From: Oscillospiraceae bacterium
Lineage (GTDB): Bacteria; Bacillota; Clostridia; UMGS1810
Direction: 5' to 3'
Length of the DNA: 64,000 nt
Assembly: GCA_015069095.1 (NCBI GenBank)
Contig: SVJH01000009.1
Coordinates: 1-64,000, forward strand
The notes beneath the pieces were generated by a model. That model was given only the letters and a program-made list of their open reading frames with translations. It searched no databases and was not told the origin of the DNA. This document shows, piece after piece, positions 16,216-25,219 of this stretch (positions are counted from its first letter, which is position 1; every line of letters begins with the position of its first letter). The position numbers were made by a program, and so were the translations under genes.

Positions 16216-16422
16216 TTACTTATTTTTCTTTTTAAGTTTTGTTTCATTACCTTCGTTGTCCAATGTATACACGTTTTCAAGCGACGATTTAAGATTACCT
16301 TTTATTTCGTCGATATATTCTTTTCTAAGTATTGCCTGTTCTTGTTTTTCTGCATCTGTAAGGCCTTCGCTTCTTTGTTTTCTTGATAAAAAACTTATTC
16401 TTTCCATTTTTGATTTTTCCAT
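16216..16422 (-). CDS. DUF896 family small protein (YnzC-like)
   Basis: 68 residues. ERISFLSRKQRSEGLTDAEK then QAILRKEYIDEIKGNL matches the DUF896 family, a two-helix hairpin found across Firmicutes and of uncertain function (B. subtilis YnzC belongs to it). A lysine-rich tail (KLKKKNK) ends the protein. The start at 16,422 follows AAGGTGG by 6 nt; longer upstream frames run into the apbE gene and are not likely. It follows apbE with one base between the genes. Confidence 0.9.
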   Translation of the reverse strand: MEKSKMERISFLSRKQRSEGLTDAEKQEQAILRKEYIDEIKGNLKSSLENVYTLDNEGNETKLKKKNK

Positions 16423-16423
16423 T

Positions 16424-17422
16424 TTAATCCACCTTATGTAATTTGTAATTTTTATCAGTAAGTTTAAATTTAAGATTTTTTGAAACATATACGTTATTAT
16501 CATCTGTAACGATAACATATTCCAAATCAGGCTCGTTTTTCAAAATATTTATTCCTTCATCTTTTCCAAGTATGTATACTGCAGTAGAAAAAGCATCGCA
16601 TTTTTCAGAGTTTTCGCCTATTATTGTTACACTTTTCAGGCCGCTATATGCACATTTACCTGTGAATGGGTTTATTATATGATGATATTTTTTGCCATCA
16701 GATTCAAAATATCTTTCGTATGCCCCGCTTGTTACAACGCTTGTATTTTTTACAGTACATACTCCAAAATGTTCGCCTCGCACACCATCAGGAGATTGAA
16801 GACCTATATCAAAAGTTCGATCTCCTAAAACATAAATGTTTCCGCCCATATTGATAAGAGCTTCTTTTACATTGTTTTCTTTCATCAAATCTCTTATTTT
16901 ATTTGTACAGTAGCCTTTTGCTATTCCGCCAAGGTCAATTTTTGCGTTGTTTGATAAAACCACCGTTTTTCCGTCGAAGGAAATATTTTTATATCCTACA
17001 CTTTTTAGTGCTTCATCTATTTCGCTATCTTTAGGAACTCTTCCTTCATTAGTACCATTTATATTCCAAAGTTCCATAACATTTTTTATTGTAATATCAA
17101 AATATCCGTTTGTTTTTTCGCTATATGAAATAGCATTTGAAATAATCTTATAAACATCATCTGAAACTTTATAATTTTTAGATTCATTTAATATAGAAAC
17201 ATCGCTACTTGGTTTAAAAGCACTAAATTCATCTTCATATTTTTTTATAATTTCAAAAGATTTATTTACTATTTCTTTTGCATTTTTATCGTTTACAGAT
17301 ATTTCTATCACAGTATCAAATGCATAAATTGTCTTCTTAACATTTGTATTTCTGTTATAAAAAGATACTCCGACAATTACACATATTAGCAATATTAAAA
17401 CAGAAAAATACAGTTTTTTCAT
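16424..17422 (-). CDS. apbE: FAD:protein FMN transferase (ApbE)
   Basis: 332 residues. An N-terminal membrane anchor (FSVLILLICVIVGVSF) precedes the ApbE domain: FDTVIEISV, DVSILNESK, FDITIKNVMELWNI, KIDLGGIAKGYCTNKI (FAD and Mg site), INMGGNIYVLG, HIINPFTG and SEKCDAFSTAVYILG (metal-binding DAxST motif seen as DAFST). It attaches FMN to threonines of membrane redox subunits such as RnfG/NqrC or related proteins outside the membrane. No lipobox cysteine is seen, so it is anchored by the uncleaved helix. Start at 17,422 follows AAGGAG by 4 nt. Lies 8 nt after the M14 peptidase stop. Confidence 0.92.
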   Translation of the reverse strand: MKKLYFSVLILLICVIVGVSFYNRNTNVKKTIYAFDTVIEISVNDKNAKEIVNKSFEIIKKYEDEFSAFKPSSDVSILNESKNYKVSDDVYKIISNAISYSEKTNGYFDITIKNVMELWNINGTNEGRVPKDSEIDEALKSVGYKNISFDGKTVVLSNNAKIDLGGIAKGYCTNKIRDLMKENNVKEALINMGGNIYVLGDRTFDIGLQSPDGVRGEHFGVCTVKNTSVVTSGAYERYFESDGKKYHHIINPFTGKCAYSGLKSVTIIGENSEKCDAFSTAVYILGKDEGINILKNEPDLEYVIVTDDNNVYVSKNLKFKLTDKNYKLHKVD

Positions 17423-17430
17423 ACTTCTCC

Positions 17431-18318
17431 TTAAATATAACAACATTCATTTATTAGTTTGTAGTTATCGATTTTTATTTTTTCAAAACCGGAAAATTTT
17501 ATAGGGTTTACGCCTTTTCCAACTTCTACAGTAAATGAAGGAACATTAAATTTTTCAATCATCCAGTCTTTAAATCCGGAATACGAATCTGTGCCATTTG
17601 GTGTTATAAGTTTATATCCGCTTACCTTTGCAAGACGTTCTGCTTTATCTGAAAATCCTTTGCCATTATAACTCCAGTATATTGCTTCACCTTGCGAATG
17701 AAAAGCAACTGTTACATCAAAGTTTTCTTTTTCGCAAAGATTTTTTATTGCTCTCGTTTCGCTTTCTGAAAACGGAAATGCACCGGAGTATTTTGTTGGT
17801 GATGGCATATTTATTCCAAGTTTTTTTATACTTTCTTTTCCTTCATAAAACATGGCATCATAGTTATGATTTAAATCGACGCCATTTATATTTGCCTGCC
17901 ACACTTTACCTAATTTGTTTTTTCCAAGTGCCATTTTCACTTTTGAATAATTATCGTTAAGTTTATCAATTCCGTTTATAACAAGTTCGACACCGTCAGG
18001 ATTAACCATCGGCACAACATAAAAAGTTGCCTTTTTATACAAATCAAGTATATTGTATCCGTAAAAATCTTCTTCCTTTTTTAAAAAAGCGGCAAAATCA
18101 TTTGTGTAACTTAAAAGAAGCGACGCTGTTATCCACTCAAGTGAATGATGAGCGCCGTTTAGAAATATTTTTCTATCTCCTTTTCCAAACTTTAAGCAAA
18201 GAATATCTCTTCCCTCTTCGCTTTTTCCACACGAAAAAACACTTATAAAGGGATTTTTTCGTATCATTTGCGAAATGTTTTTTGTAAGATGACCATAATC
18301 AAGTTTATTTAAATTCAT
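17431..18318 (-). CDS. M14 family zinc carboxypeptidase (gamma-D-Glu-mDAP peptidase-like)
   Basis: 295 residues. Zinc ligands are in GAHHSLEW (HxxE, with His ~56 and Glu ~59) and the third His in VAFHSQGE; ANINGVDLNHNYD is the substrate-binding segment and SFTVEVGKG holds the catalytic Glu. No signal peptide, so it works in the cytoplasm. The nearest known functional class is gamma-D-glutamyl-meso-diaminopimelate peptidase of peptidoglycan recycling or spore walls. Start at 18,318 follows GGAGG by 7 nt. Embedded in the housekeeping run between rseP and apbE. Confidence 0.9.
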   Translation of the reverse strand: MNLNKLDYGHLTKNISQMIRKNPFISVFSCGKSEEGRDILCLKFGKGDRKIFLNGAHHSLEWITASLLLSYTNDFAAFLKKEEDFYGYNILDLYKKATFYVVPMVNPDGVELVINGIDKLNDNYSKVKMALGKNKLGKVWQANINGVDLNHNYDAMFYEGKESIKKLGINMPSPTKYSGAFPFSESETRAIKNLCEKENFDVTVAFHSQGEAIYWSYNGKGFSDKAERLAKVSGYKLITPNGTDSYSGFKDWMIEKFNVPSFTVEVGKGVNPIKFSGFEKIKIDNYKLINECCYI

Positions 18319-18378
18319 ACTGTTTCCTCCAAATAAGATTATCACAGTACATATTATGCCCATTTTACACAAAAAAGA

Positions 18379-19392
18379 CTACCCGAAGAGCCTTTTTACA
18401 TCAAAGAATGTAACAAACAGCATTAAAAGCAATAAAAGCGCAAATCCAATAAAATGGATTTTACCTTCCACTTCGGGATTAAGTGGTTTTTTTCGTATCA
18501 TTTCTATTATTGTAAATACTATTCTTCCACCATCAAGTGCAGGAATAGGAAGAAGATTTACAATACCAAGATTTATCGAAATCAGTGCCATCATATTAAG
18601 CACACTGAAAATTCCCATACTTGCCGCCTGACCGATACCGCTTACAATACCGACAGGACCTGAAAGGTCTGAAACAGGCACCTTTCCCGTTATAAGCCAC
18701 GCAAAAGATAAAAATACTATCTTGCACATAAACACAGCCTCATTAAATGCTGCGTATAAAATACTGCCTACATTCTTTTCAATACCGGCTGGATAAAAAC
18801 CGTAAGTTTTTCTTCCGTTATCCTCAACAGGTGTTACAAGTTTAGTTATAAGTTTACCATCTCTTTTAGCGGTGATATAAGTAGGCTCATATCCGTTTTC
18901 CATATGGAATAAAAGTATATCATTGTAGCTTCTTATAGTTGTCTTTCCTTTGGAATTTTCCATTTTTACAATTTCATCACCTGATATAAACCCTGCCTCT
19001 GCCATAGGAGAAGAAGAAACAACATCAGCAATTTTATTTGTTACCGAACCTTTAAAACTAACAATAATTACGAATATTAAAAATCCTAAAATTATATTCA
19101 TAAGTGCACCGGAGATAAGCACCAAAAATCTTTGAAACGGAGTTTTGTTGCAAAGTGCTCTTTCATCCTCGCTGTTTTCGTCTTCGCCTTCAAGTTTTAC
19201 ATATCCGCCAATAGGGAGAAGTCGAACAGTATATAACGTTTCTTTGCCTTGCTTTTTAAAAAGAAGCGGTCCCATTCCAATTGAAAATTCGTGAACTTTT
19301 ACACCAACTTTTTTTGCCATTAAAAAGTGTCCGAATTCATGTACAAATATGAGCAGACAAAATGTTATTATTGTCCAGATTGCTGTTACCAA
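18379..19392 (-). CDS. rseP: Site-2 metalloprotease RseP (M50)
   Basis: 337 residues, a normal length for Gram-positive RseP/RasP. HEFGHFLMAKKVG near residue 19 supplies the HExxH zinc motif inside the first membrane helix; a PDZ domain spans about 110-185 (FISGDEIVKMEN); LLPIPALDGGRI near residue 290 gives the third ligand Asp, and the last helix is FALLLLLMLFVTFF. It cleaves membrane-embedded anti-sigma factors and signal peptides. Conserved order with dxr and cdsA just upstream. Confidence 0.96.
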   Translation of the reverse strand: MVTAIWTIITFCLLIFVHEFGHFLMAKKVGVKVHEFSIGMGPLLFKKQGKETLYTVRLLPIGGYVKLEGEDENSEDERALCNKTPFQRFLVLISGALMNIILGFLIFVIIVSFKGSVTNKIADVVSSSPMAEAGFISGDEIVKMENSKGKTTIRSYNDILLFHMENGYEPTYITAKRDGKLITKLVTPVEDNGRKTYGFYPAGIEKNVGSILYAAFNEAVFMCKIVFLSFAWLITGKVPVSDLSGPVGIVSGIGQAASMGIFSVLNMMALISINLGIVNLLPIPALDGGRIVFTIIEMIRKKPLNPEVEGKIHFIGFALLLLLMLFVTFFDVKRLFG

Positions 19393-19411
19393 ATAAAATA
19401 CTTCCTTTCAA

Positions 19412-20548
19412 TCAAATATTTGAATACACATATTCTCTTGCTGTTTTATCTGCTAAAAGAACATTTTCAACAGTCATTTCCATTGTGTTATCAAAACTTT
19501 TCATTGCACCTTCAACCAAAGTTGCAATATCTAAAAATTTTATTTTGTCATTTAAAAAAAGTTCTACCGCAGCCTCATTTGCACCATTTAAAACAGCACC
19601 CATTAGATTTCCCTCTTTAAGTGCCAAAAATGCAAGCGAAAGACATTTAAATGTATCGTAATCAGGCTCATCAAAAGTAAGAGATGAAATTTTTGAAAAA
19701 TCAAGCGGAGTACCTGTCGATTCTTTTCTTTCAGGATAGTTTAGCGCATAACTTATAGGTATTCTCATATCAGCACTTCCAAGTTGTGCAATAATTGAAT
19801 TGTCGCTAAATTCAACCATAGAGTGAATTATACTTTGTCTGTGAACAAGAGGTGTGATTTTTTCTGCTTCGACATTAAAAAGCCATTTTGCCTCAATCAC
19901 TTCAAGCCCTTTATTCATAAGTGTTGCGCTGTCTATTGTAATTTTTTGTCCCATAACCCAGTTAGGATGCTTAAGTGCTTCTTTTTTTGTAACATTTTTA
20001 AGTTCATCTTTTGTTTTTCCAAAAAATGGTCCGCCTGATGCAGTTAAAATAATTCTTTTTATATTTTTTTCATCTTTTAAGCATTGAAAAATTGCACTAT
20101 GCTCACTATCAACAGGAAGTATAGCCACATCGTTTTCTTTTGCCTTTTGCATAACGATTTCTCCTGCACACACAAGTGTTTCTTTGTTTGCAAGTGCAAT
20201 TGTTTTTTTACTTTCAATAGCTGCTATTGTAGGCAAAAGTCCCGCCATACCAACCACACTGTTTAAAACAATATCACAATTTTCAAGCGTAGAAAGATAT
20301 GTAAGTCCTTCATTTGAAGAAACAACTTTTATGTTCGTATCTTTAAGTAAAAACTTAAGTTGTTCTTTTTTGTCTTCATCTACAATACAAACTGCTTCAG
20401 GATTAAATTTAAGCGCTTGTTTTGCTAAAAGTTCTACATTACTTTTTGCAGCAAGACCGACAATTTTAAAGTCTTTTGAGTTTTCAATAACATCTATTGC
20501 CTGAGTTCCTATTGAACCTGTAGAACCTAAAATAACAATTTTTTTCAT
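19412..20548 (-). CDS. dxr: 1-deoxy-D-xylulose-5-phosphate reductoisomerase
   Basis: 378 residues. VILGSTGSIGTQAI is the NADPH loop; LPVDSEHSAIFQCL and ASGGPFFGKTKDEL are the conserved substrate and metal segments; NKGLEVIEAKWLF is the family block, with metal ligands in DSEHS and LEVIEA. It makes MEP, the first committed step of non-mevalonate isoprenoid synthesis. The start at 20,548 uses GAGAGG 6 nt upstream. Sits between rseP and cdsA as in many Firmicutes, with uppS close by, linking isoprenoid and lipid-carrier supply. Confidence 0.97.
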   Translation of the reverse strand: MKKIVILGSTGSIGTQAIDVIENSKDFKIVGLAAKSNVELLAKQALKFNPEAVCIVDEDKKEQLKFLLKDTNIKVVSSNEGLTYLSTLENCDIVLNSVVGMAGLLPTIAAIESKKTIALANKETLVCAGEIVMQKAKENDVAILPVDSEHSAIFQCLKDEKNIKRIILTASGGPFFGKTKDELKNVTKKEALKHPNWVMGQKITIDSATLMNKGLEVIEAKWLFNVEAEKITPLVHRQSIIHSMVEFSDNSIIAQLGSADMRIPISYALNYPERKESTGTPLDFSKISSLTFDEPDYDTFKCLSLAFLALKEGNLMGAVLNGANEAAVELFLNDKIKFLDIATLVEGAMKSFDNTMEMTVENVLLADKTAREYVYSNI

Positions 20549-20569
20549 TTTTTGTCCTCTCACAAAAAG

Positions 20570-21412
20570 TTATTTTGTAATTATAGGAAGAATAAGACAT
20601 ATGTAATAAACATAAGGGGCAACAACCAAAACGCTGTCAAATCTGTCCATAATGCCGCCATGTCCCAAAAGAATATTACTGTAATCTTTTGTATTGTAAT
20701 GCCTTTTTATGCACGATGCTATAAGATCGCCGAATTGCGATATTACAGATCCAAAAAACGCAATAATTATCATATTAACATAATTTACTGTATAATTAAA
20801 GTATGCACATCCAAGCGCATAAATAACCAACACAAATATAGCGCCAACTACACCGCCAATTGCACCTTCTACTGTTTTTTTGGCACTTACTTTTTCTATA
20901 AGTTTGTGTTTTCCAAAAAACTTACCTGTAAAGTAAGCAAATGTATCTGTCCCCCACGAAATAAGAAGTACTATCCACAAAATAATTTTTCCATATGGAA
21001 GCATAACGATTAAAAGCAAGTGTAAAAACATTAAATTTGTATACAATGTTGTAAAAAATGATGCAACCCATGTTTCAAAATCTGTTTTTTCAAAACTAAG
21101 CACTGCAAAAATTCCGGTTGCAATCATATAAAACACTGTTGCTGGCAGAAAAACTTTCGCAAAAGACTCATACCCCAATGTTTTTGTAAACACAGAATAT
21201 ACACTTGTTCCAATTAAACACAATGAATATATAATTCCCATTAGAGACAAAACTATATTATTCTTTTTAAACAGACCGACTGTTTTGTGCATCTCGCATA
21301 TTGCAATAAATGTAATTATTGAAAGTGCAATTGAAAGAACACATACATCTGATGAAATTATGCAAATTGCAGCAATAAACCCTATAACTCCAATTAAAAT
21401 ACGGTTGAGCAT
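20570..21412 (-). CDS. cdsA: Phosphatidate cytidylyltransferase
   Basis: 280 residues with about eight membrane helices. The CdsA signature near the C-terminus is clear: SWGTDTFAYFTGKFFGKHKL, SAKKTVEGAIGG, and SQFGDLIASCIKRHYNTKDY with LLGHGGIMDRFDS. It makes CDP-diacylglycerol, precursor of acidic phospholipids. GGAGGTG lies 6 nt before the ATG at 21,412, which is separated by one base from the uppS stop; a longer frame upstream runs inside uppS and is rejected. Confidence 0.96.
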   Translation of the reverse strand: MLNRILIGVIGFIAAICIISSDVCVLSIALSIITFIAICEMHKTVGLFKKNNIVLSLMGIIYSLCLIGTSVYSVFTKTLGYESFAKVFLPATVFYMIATGIFAVLSFEKTDFETWVASFFTTLYTNLMFLHLLLIVMLPYGKIILWIVLLISWGTDTFAYFTGKFFGKHKLIEKVSAKKTVEGAIGGVVGAIFVLVIYALGCAYFNYTVNYVNMIIIAFFGSVISQFGDLIASCIKRHYNTKDYSNILLGHGGIMDRFDSVLVVAPYVYYICLILPIITK

Positions 21413-21413
21413 A

Positions 21414-22154
21414 TTACACACCTCCAAATCGTCTGTTTCTAAGCTGATAATCAATAATTGCATCTTCAAATTTTTTTGTTGTAAAATCAGGCCAGAAAAT
21501 ATCCGAATACCAAAACTCACTGTATGCACATTGCCAAAGCAAAAAGTTACTTAATCTGTATTCACCGCTTGGTCTTATAATAAGATCAGGGTCAGGAACG
21601 TCATATGTATAAAGATTATCTGAAATCATTTTTTCGTCAATATCTTCTACATTTACATTCCCATCTTTTACATTTTGGGCAATTTTTTTAACAGCCTGGC
21701 ATATTTCAAGCCTTCCGCCGTAATTTAAAGCAATATTTATTGAAATTCCCGTTTTATGTTTCGATTTTTCTTCACAAATATCTATAAGTTCATTTATTTC
21801 ATCAGATAACTCTTCCCTGTGTCCAAATACCCTAAGACGTGCATCTTTTTTACCCAAAAGATTATCAAAATCAAGAAGATAATCTTTTAGTAGTTTCATA
21901 AGTGCATCTACTTCTTCTTTAGGACGTTTCCAGTTTTCAGTTGAAAATGCGTAAACAGTAAGATATTTAACTCCCATATTACCTGCAAAATCAACTATAT
22001 TTTCAAGGTTTTTTGCACCCATACTGTGTCCTACACTTCTTGGAAGACCTCTTTTTTTAGCCCATCTACCGTTGCCATCCATAATAATTGCAACGTGCTT
22101 TGGAATATTATTTTTGTCTAAAACTCTTTTTGCTCTTTTTTTAAATCCAAACAT
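21414..22154 (-). CDS. uppS: Isoprenyl transferase (undecaprenyl diphosphate synthase)
   Basis: 246 residues. HVAIIMDGNGRWAKKRG holds the catalytic Asp; LPRSVGH, LTVYAFSTENWKRP, INIALNYGGR and DPDLIIRPSGEYRLSNFLLWQ are the family blocks. It builds the C55 carrier for peptidoglycan from C5 units made through Dxr. AAAGGTG is 5 nt before the start. Located between frr and cdsA in the usual Firmicutes order. Confidence 0.97.
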   Translation of the reverse strand: MFGFKKRAKRVLDKNNIPKHVAIIMDGNGRWAKKRGLPRSVGHSMGAKNLENIVDFAGNMGVKYLTVYAFSTENWKRPKEEVDALMKLLKDYLLDFDNLLGKKDARLRVFGHREELSDEINELIDICEEKSKHKTGISINIALNYGGRLEICQAVKKIAQNVKDGNVNVEDIDEKMISDNLYTYDVPDPDLIIRPSGEYRLSNFLLWQCAYSEFWYSDIFWPDFTTKKFEDAIIDYQLRNRRFGGV

Positions 22155-22208
22155 AAATTCACCTTTATTATACAAATCGGGCGCATAAATGCGCCCTTTG
22201 ATAAATTA

Positions 22209-22763
22209 TTATACAGAAAGTATTTCTTTTTCTTTTTTTGCACAGGTATCATCAATTTCTTTGATGTATTTATCTGTAAGTGTCTGAATATCTTTTTCAA
22301 TACCTTTTAAATCATCTTCAGTAATTTCACTGTTCTTTTTCTGGTTTTTATAAAAGTCCATAGCATCACGTCTTATTGAGCGAACTGCAACTTTTGCATT
22401 TTCACCTTTTTTGCCAACTTCTTTAACAATTTCTTTTCTTCTTTCTTCTGTTAAAGGTGGGAAGTTAAGTCTGATGCTTTTTCCGTCATTTTGAGGGTTT
22501 AAACCAAGTTCGCTTTTTTGAATTGCTTTTTCAATTTCAGAAACAATACTTGCATCCCAAGGCTGAATAATAATTGTTCTTGCATCAGGAACTGCAATAG
22601 ATGCAACCTGAGCAATAGGTGATGCAACACCATAGTATTCTACTGAAATTTTATCTAAAACTGCAGGATTTGCTCTTCCTGCTCTTAATGTATTTAGATC
22701 GCTATCAAGTGCAGCGATACTTTTTTGCATTTTTGTTTCGAATTGTTCGTATTTTCCTGCCAT
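22209..22763 (-). CDS. frr: Ribosome recycling factor
   Basis: 184 residues, the standard length. LRAGRANPAVLDKISVEYYG, IAVPDARTIIIQPWD, NDGKSIRLNFPPLTEERRKE and VRSIRRDAMDF are the hallmark blocks of the three-helix bundle and beta domain. With EF-G it splits post-termination ribosomes. AAGGAGAG lies 7 nt upstream. Follows pyrH by 18 nt. Confidence 0.98.
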   Translation of the reverse strand: MAGKYEQFETKMQKSIAALDSDLNTLRAGRANPAVLDKISVEYYGVASPIAQVASIAVPDARTIIIQPWDASIVSEIEKAIQKSELGLNPQNDGKSIRLNFPPLTEERRKEIVKEVGKKGENAKVAVRSIRRDAMDFYKNQKKNSEITEDDLKGIEKDIQTLTDKYIKEIDDTCAKKEKEILSV

Positions 22764-22781
22764 AATAAATCTCTCCTTTTT

Positions 22782-23504
<723 letters not shown>

Positions 23505-23541
23505 TTATATTTAAACCTTTAAAATAAATTCGACACTTTTT

Positions 23542-24222
23542 TTATAAATCCTTCTTAATATTGTTTTTATCACAAATAAAATCTATAATTTCTTTTGGAT
23601 GTTTTATTATCATATCAGCACCATTATCTGTAAGTTCTTTTTCAGGTCTAAATCCCCAAAGAACACCAACGGCAAAAACATCCCCGTTTTTAGCAGTTTC
23701 CATATCTGTTTTTGTATCGCCAAAGTATAGGATTTCATCCTTTGAAACACCCATATCATCAAGCATTTTGTTAAGACGCATTGAATCAGGTTTTAGCGTT
23801 GTTCCTTCTGATACTCCGCTTATGTACTCAAATGTTCCATCTTTAAAAAAGTGTTTTAAAACATCTTCTGCTGCACCTTGCGGTTTATTTGTTATAACAC
23901 CTTTTTTAATTCCGTTTTTGGAAAGAAATTCCATAAGTTCATTTATGCCGTCATAAATTGTAGTTTTATAAAGTGAATCTGTTTCATAATCATCATGATA
24001 GAACTCTTTCATTTCATTATACACTTTATCATCATAAACATCAAGTTCATTAAGCATATTTTTAACTAAAATTTCGTACCCATTTCCGACTAAAAATTTA
24101 TATCTGTCGGACGTAATATTTCCGTATCCGAATTTGTTAAGTGCTCTGTTTGCGTAATAAGTAATTGTTTCAATTGTATCGGCAATTGTTCCGTCAAGAT
24201 CAAATATACATGCTTTTATCAT
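23542..24222 (-). CDS. HAD-family phosphatase (phosphoglycolate phosphatase-like)
   Basis: 226 residues. Motif I IFDLDGTIADT carries the nucleophile and acid/base Asp; motif II is GVITNK; motif III/IV are KPDSMRLNKML and ILYFGDTKTDMETAKNG. The helical cap of residues ~15-85 fits the Gph/PpaX subgroup. Likely removes phosphate from phosphoglycolate or a similar small metabolite; the exact substrate is not shown. Its ATG overlaps the WYL regulator stop by 4 nt, so coupling is likely. Confidence 0.88.
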   Translation of the reverse strand: MIKACIFDLDGTIADTIETITYYANRALNKFGYGNITSDRYKFLVGNGYEILVKNMLNELDVYDDKVYNEMKEFYHDDYETDSLYKTTIYDGINELMEFLSKNGIKKGVITNKPQGAAEDVLKHFFKDGTFEYISGVSEGTTLKPDSMRLNKMLDDMGVSKDEILYFGDTKTDMETAKNGDVFAVGVLWGFRPEKELTDNGADMIIKHPKEIIDFICDKNNIKKDL

Positions 24223-25211
24223 TTGTAGTTTCTCCTTACATTGTTTATTATTTTTAAGAATTCATCTTTTACATATTCAGGTTCTGATATTTTAATTTTT
24301 TCGCCAAATGTAAATATCCATGCATAAAAAGTTGGGCTTACATTTATTTTTACATTCGCTAAAAATGTTTTTTCGTCATTTTTTCTTATTAAAATATCTT
24401 CACCAAATCTGTCGATTACAGGGTTTATTATGCTATTGTCGCAAATAAGTTTTACATCTGTTGTTTTTCCGGAATACATACTGAATACTTTTTTCGAGTA
24501 GTCTCCAATGTTGAATTTTTCGTCCGTTACCTCTTTTATATCACGTATTTTTTCGTCCAAAATTTCAAGATGCGCCATTTTATCTACTCTGAACTGTGTT
24601 AACCCTTCGTACTTTTCATAATGCGATATTAAATAATAATTTCCTTCAGAAAAAGTTAGTGAATATGGCGAAACTATATACAAATCGCCATTGTTTTTTA
24701 GTACTTTTTCTTTATTTACATTGTATTCATAATACTTAAATGCAATTTTTTTGCAATTTGTGATTGCATCGTGAAGCATATCAACCGTATAGTAAATTTT
24801 TTCATTTAAGTTTTTTGCCATATCGGCTGTATAAACCTGTCTTTGAAGTTCGTTTGCATAAAACTTACTTGTAAGATTTTCAAGTTTTTTAATAAGTTCG
24901 TTACTCTTTTTTTCTGTAATAAATCTTGATGATGAAACAGAATCAACAAGTAGTTTAAGTTCCGGAAGTTCAAAATCTCTTGATGCCATATAATATCCGA
25001 AATTTTTGCCCTTTTCACATATTATATCATATCCGAAAAGTTTTAAATCTTCAATATTTGCATATACAGATTTTCTTTCGGCACTGATCCCGTAATTTGC
25101 AAGTTTACTTATTATTTCATTCATCGTAAGATGATGAAATTCGTCTGTATTTTCCGACAAAATTTTTATAAGATATAAAATTTTAAGTCTTTGATTGCTT
25201 TCCTTAGCCAT
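24219..25211 (-). CDS. WYL-domain transcriptional regulator
   Basis: 330 residues. An N-terminal winged helix (RLKILYLIKILSENTDEFHHLTMNEII, SAERKSVYANIEDLKLFGYDI) is followed by a WYL domain, where INCKKIAFKYYEYN opens the sandwich and IVSPYSLTFSEGNYYLISHYEK is the canonical YxLxFxxGxYYLI strand pair. A WCX-like C-terminal domain ends the protein. Such proteins sense small ligands or nucleic acid and regulate local genes. Located between mutS2 and the HAD gene; target not evident. Confidence 0.9.
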   Translation of the reverse strand: MAKESNQRLKILYLIKILSENTDEFHHLTMNEIISKLANYGISAERKSVYANIEDLKLFGYDIICEKGKNFGYYMASRDFELPELKLLVDSVSSSRFITEKKSNELIKKLENLTSKFYANELQRQVYTADMAKNLNEKIYYTVDMLHDAITNCKKIAFKYYEYNVNKEKVLKNNGDLYIVSPYSLTFSEGNYYLISHYEKYEGLTQFRVDKMAHLEILDEKIRDIKEVTDEKFNIGDYSKKVFSMYSGKTTDVKLICDNSIINPVIDRFGEDILIRKNDEKTFLANVKINVSPTFYAWIFTFGEKIKISEPEYVKDEFLKIINNVRRNYK

Positions 25212-25219
25212 ATTTTATC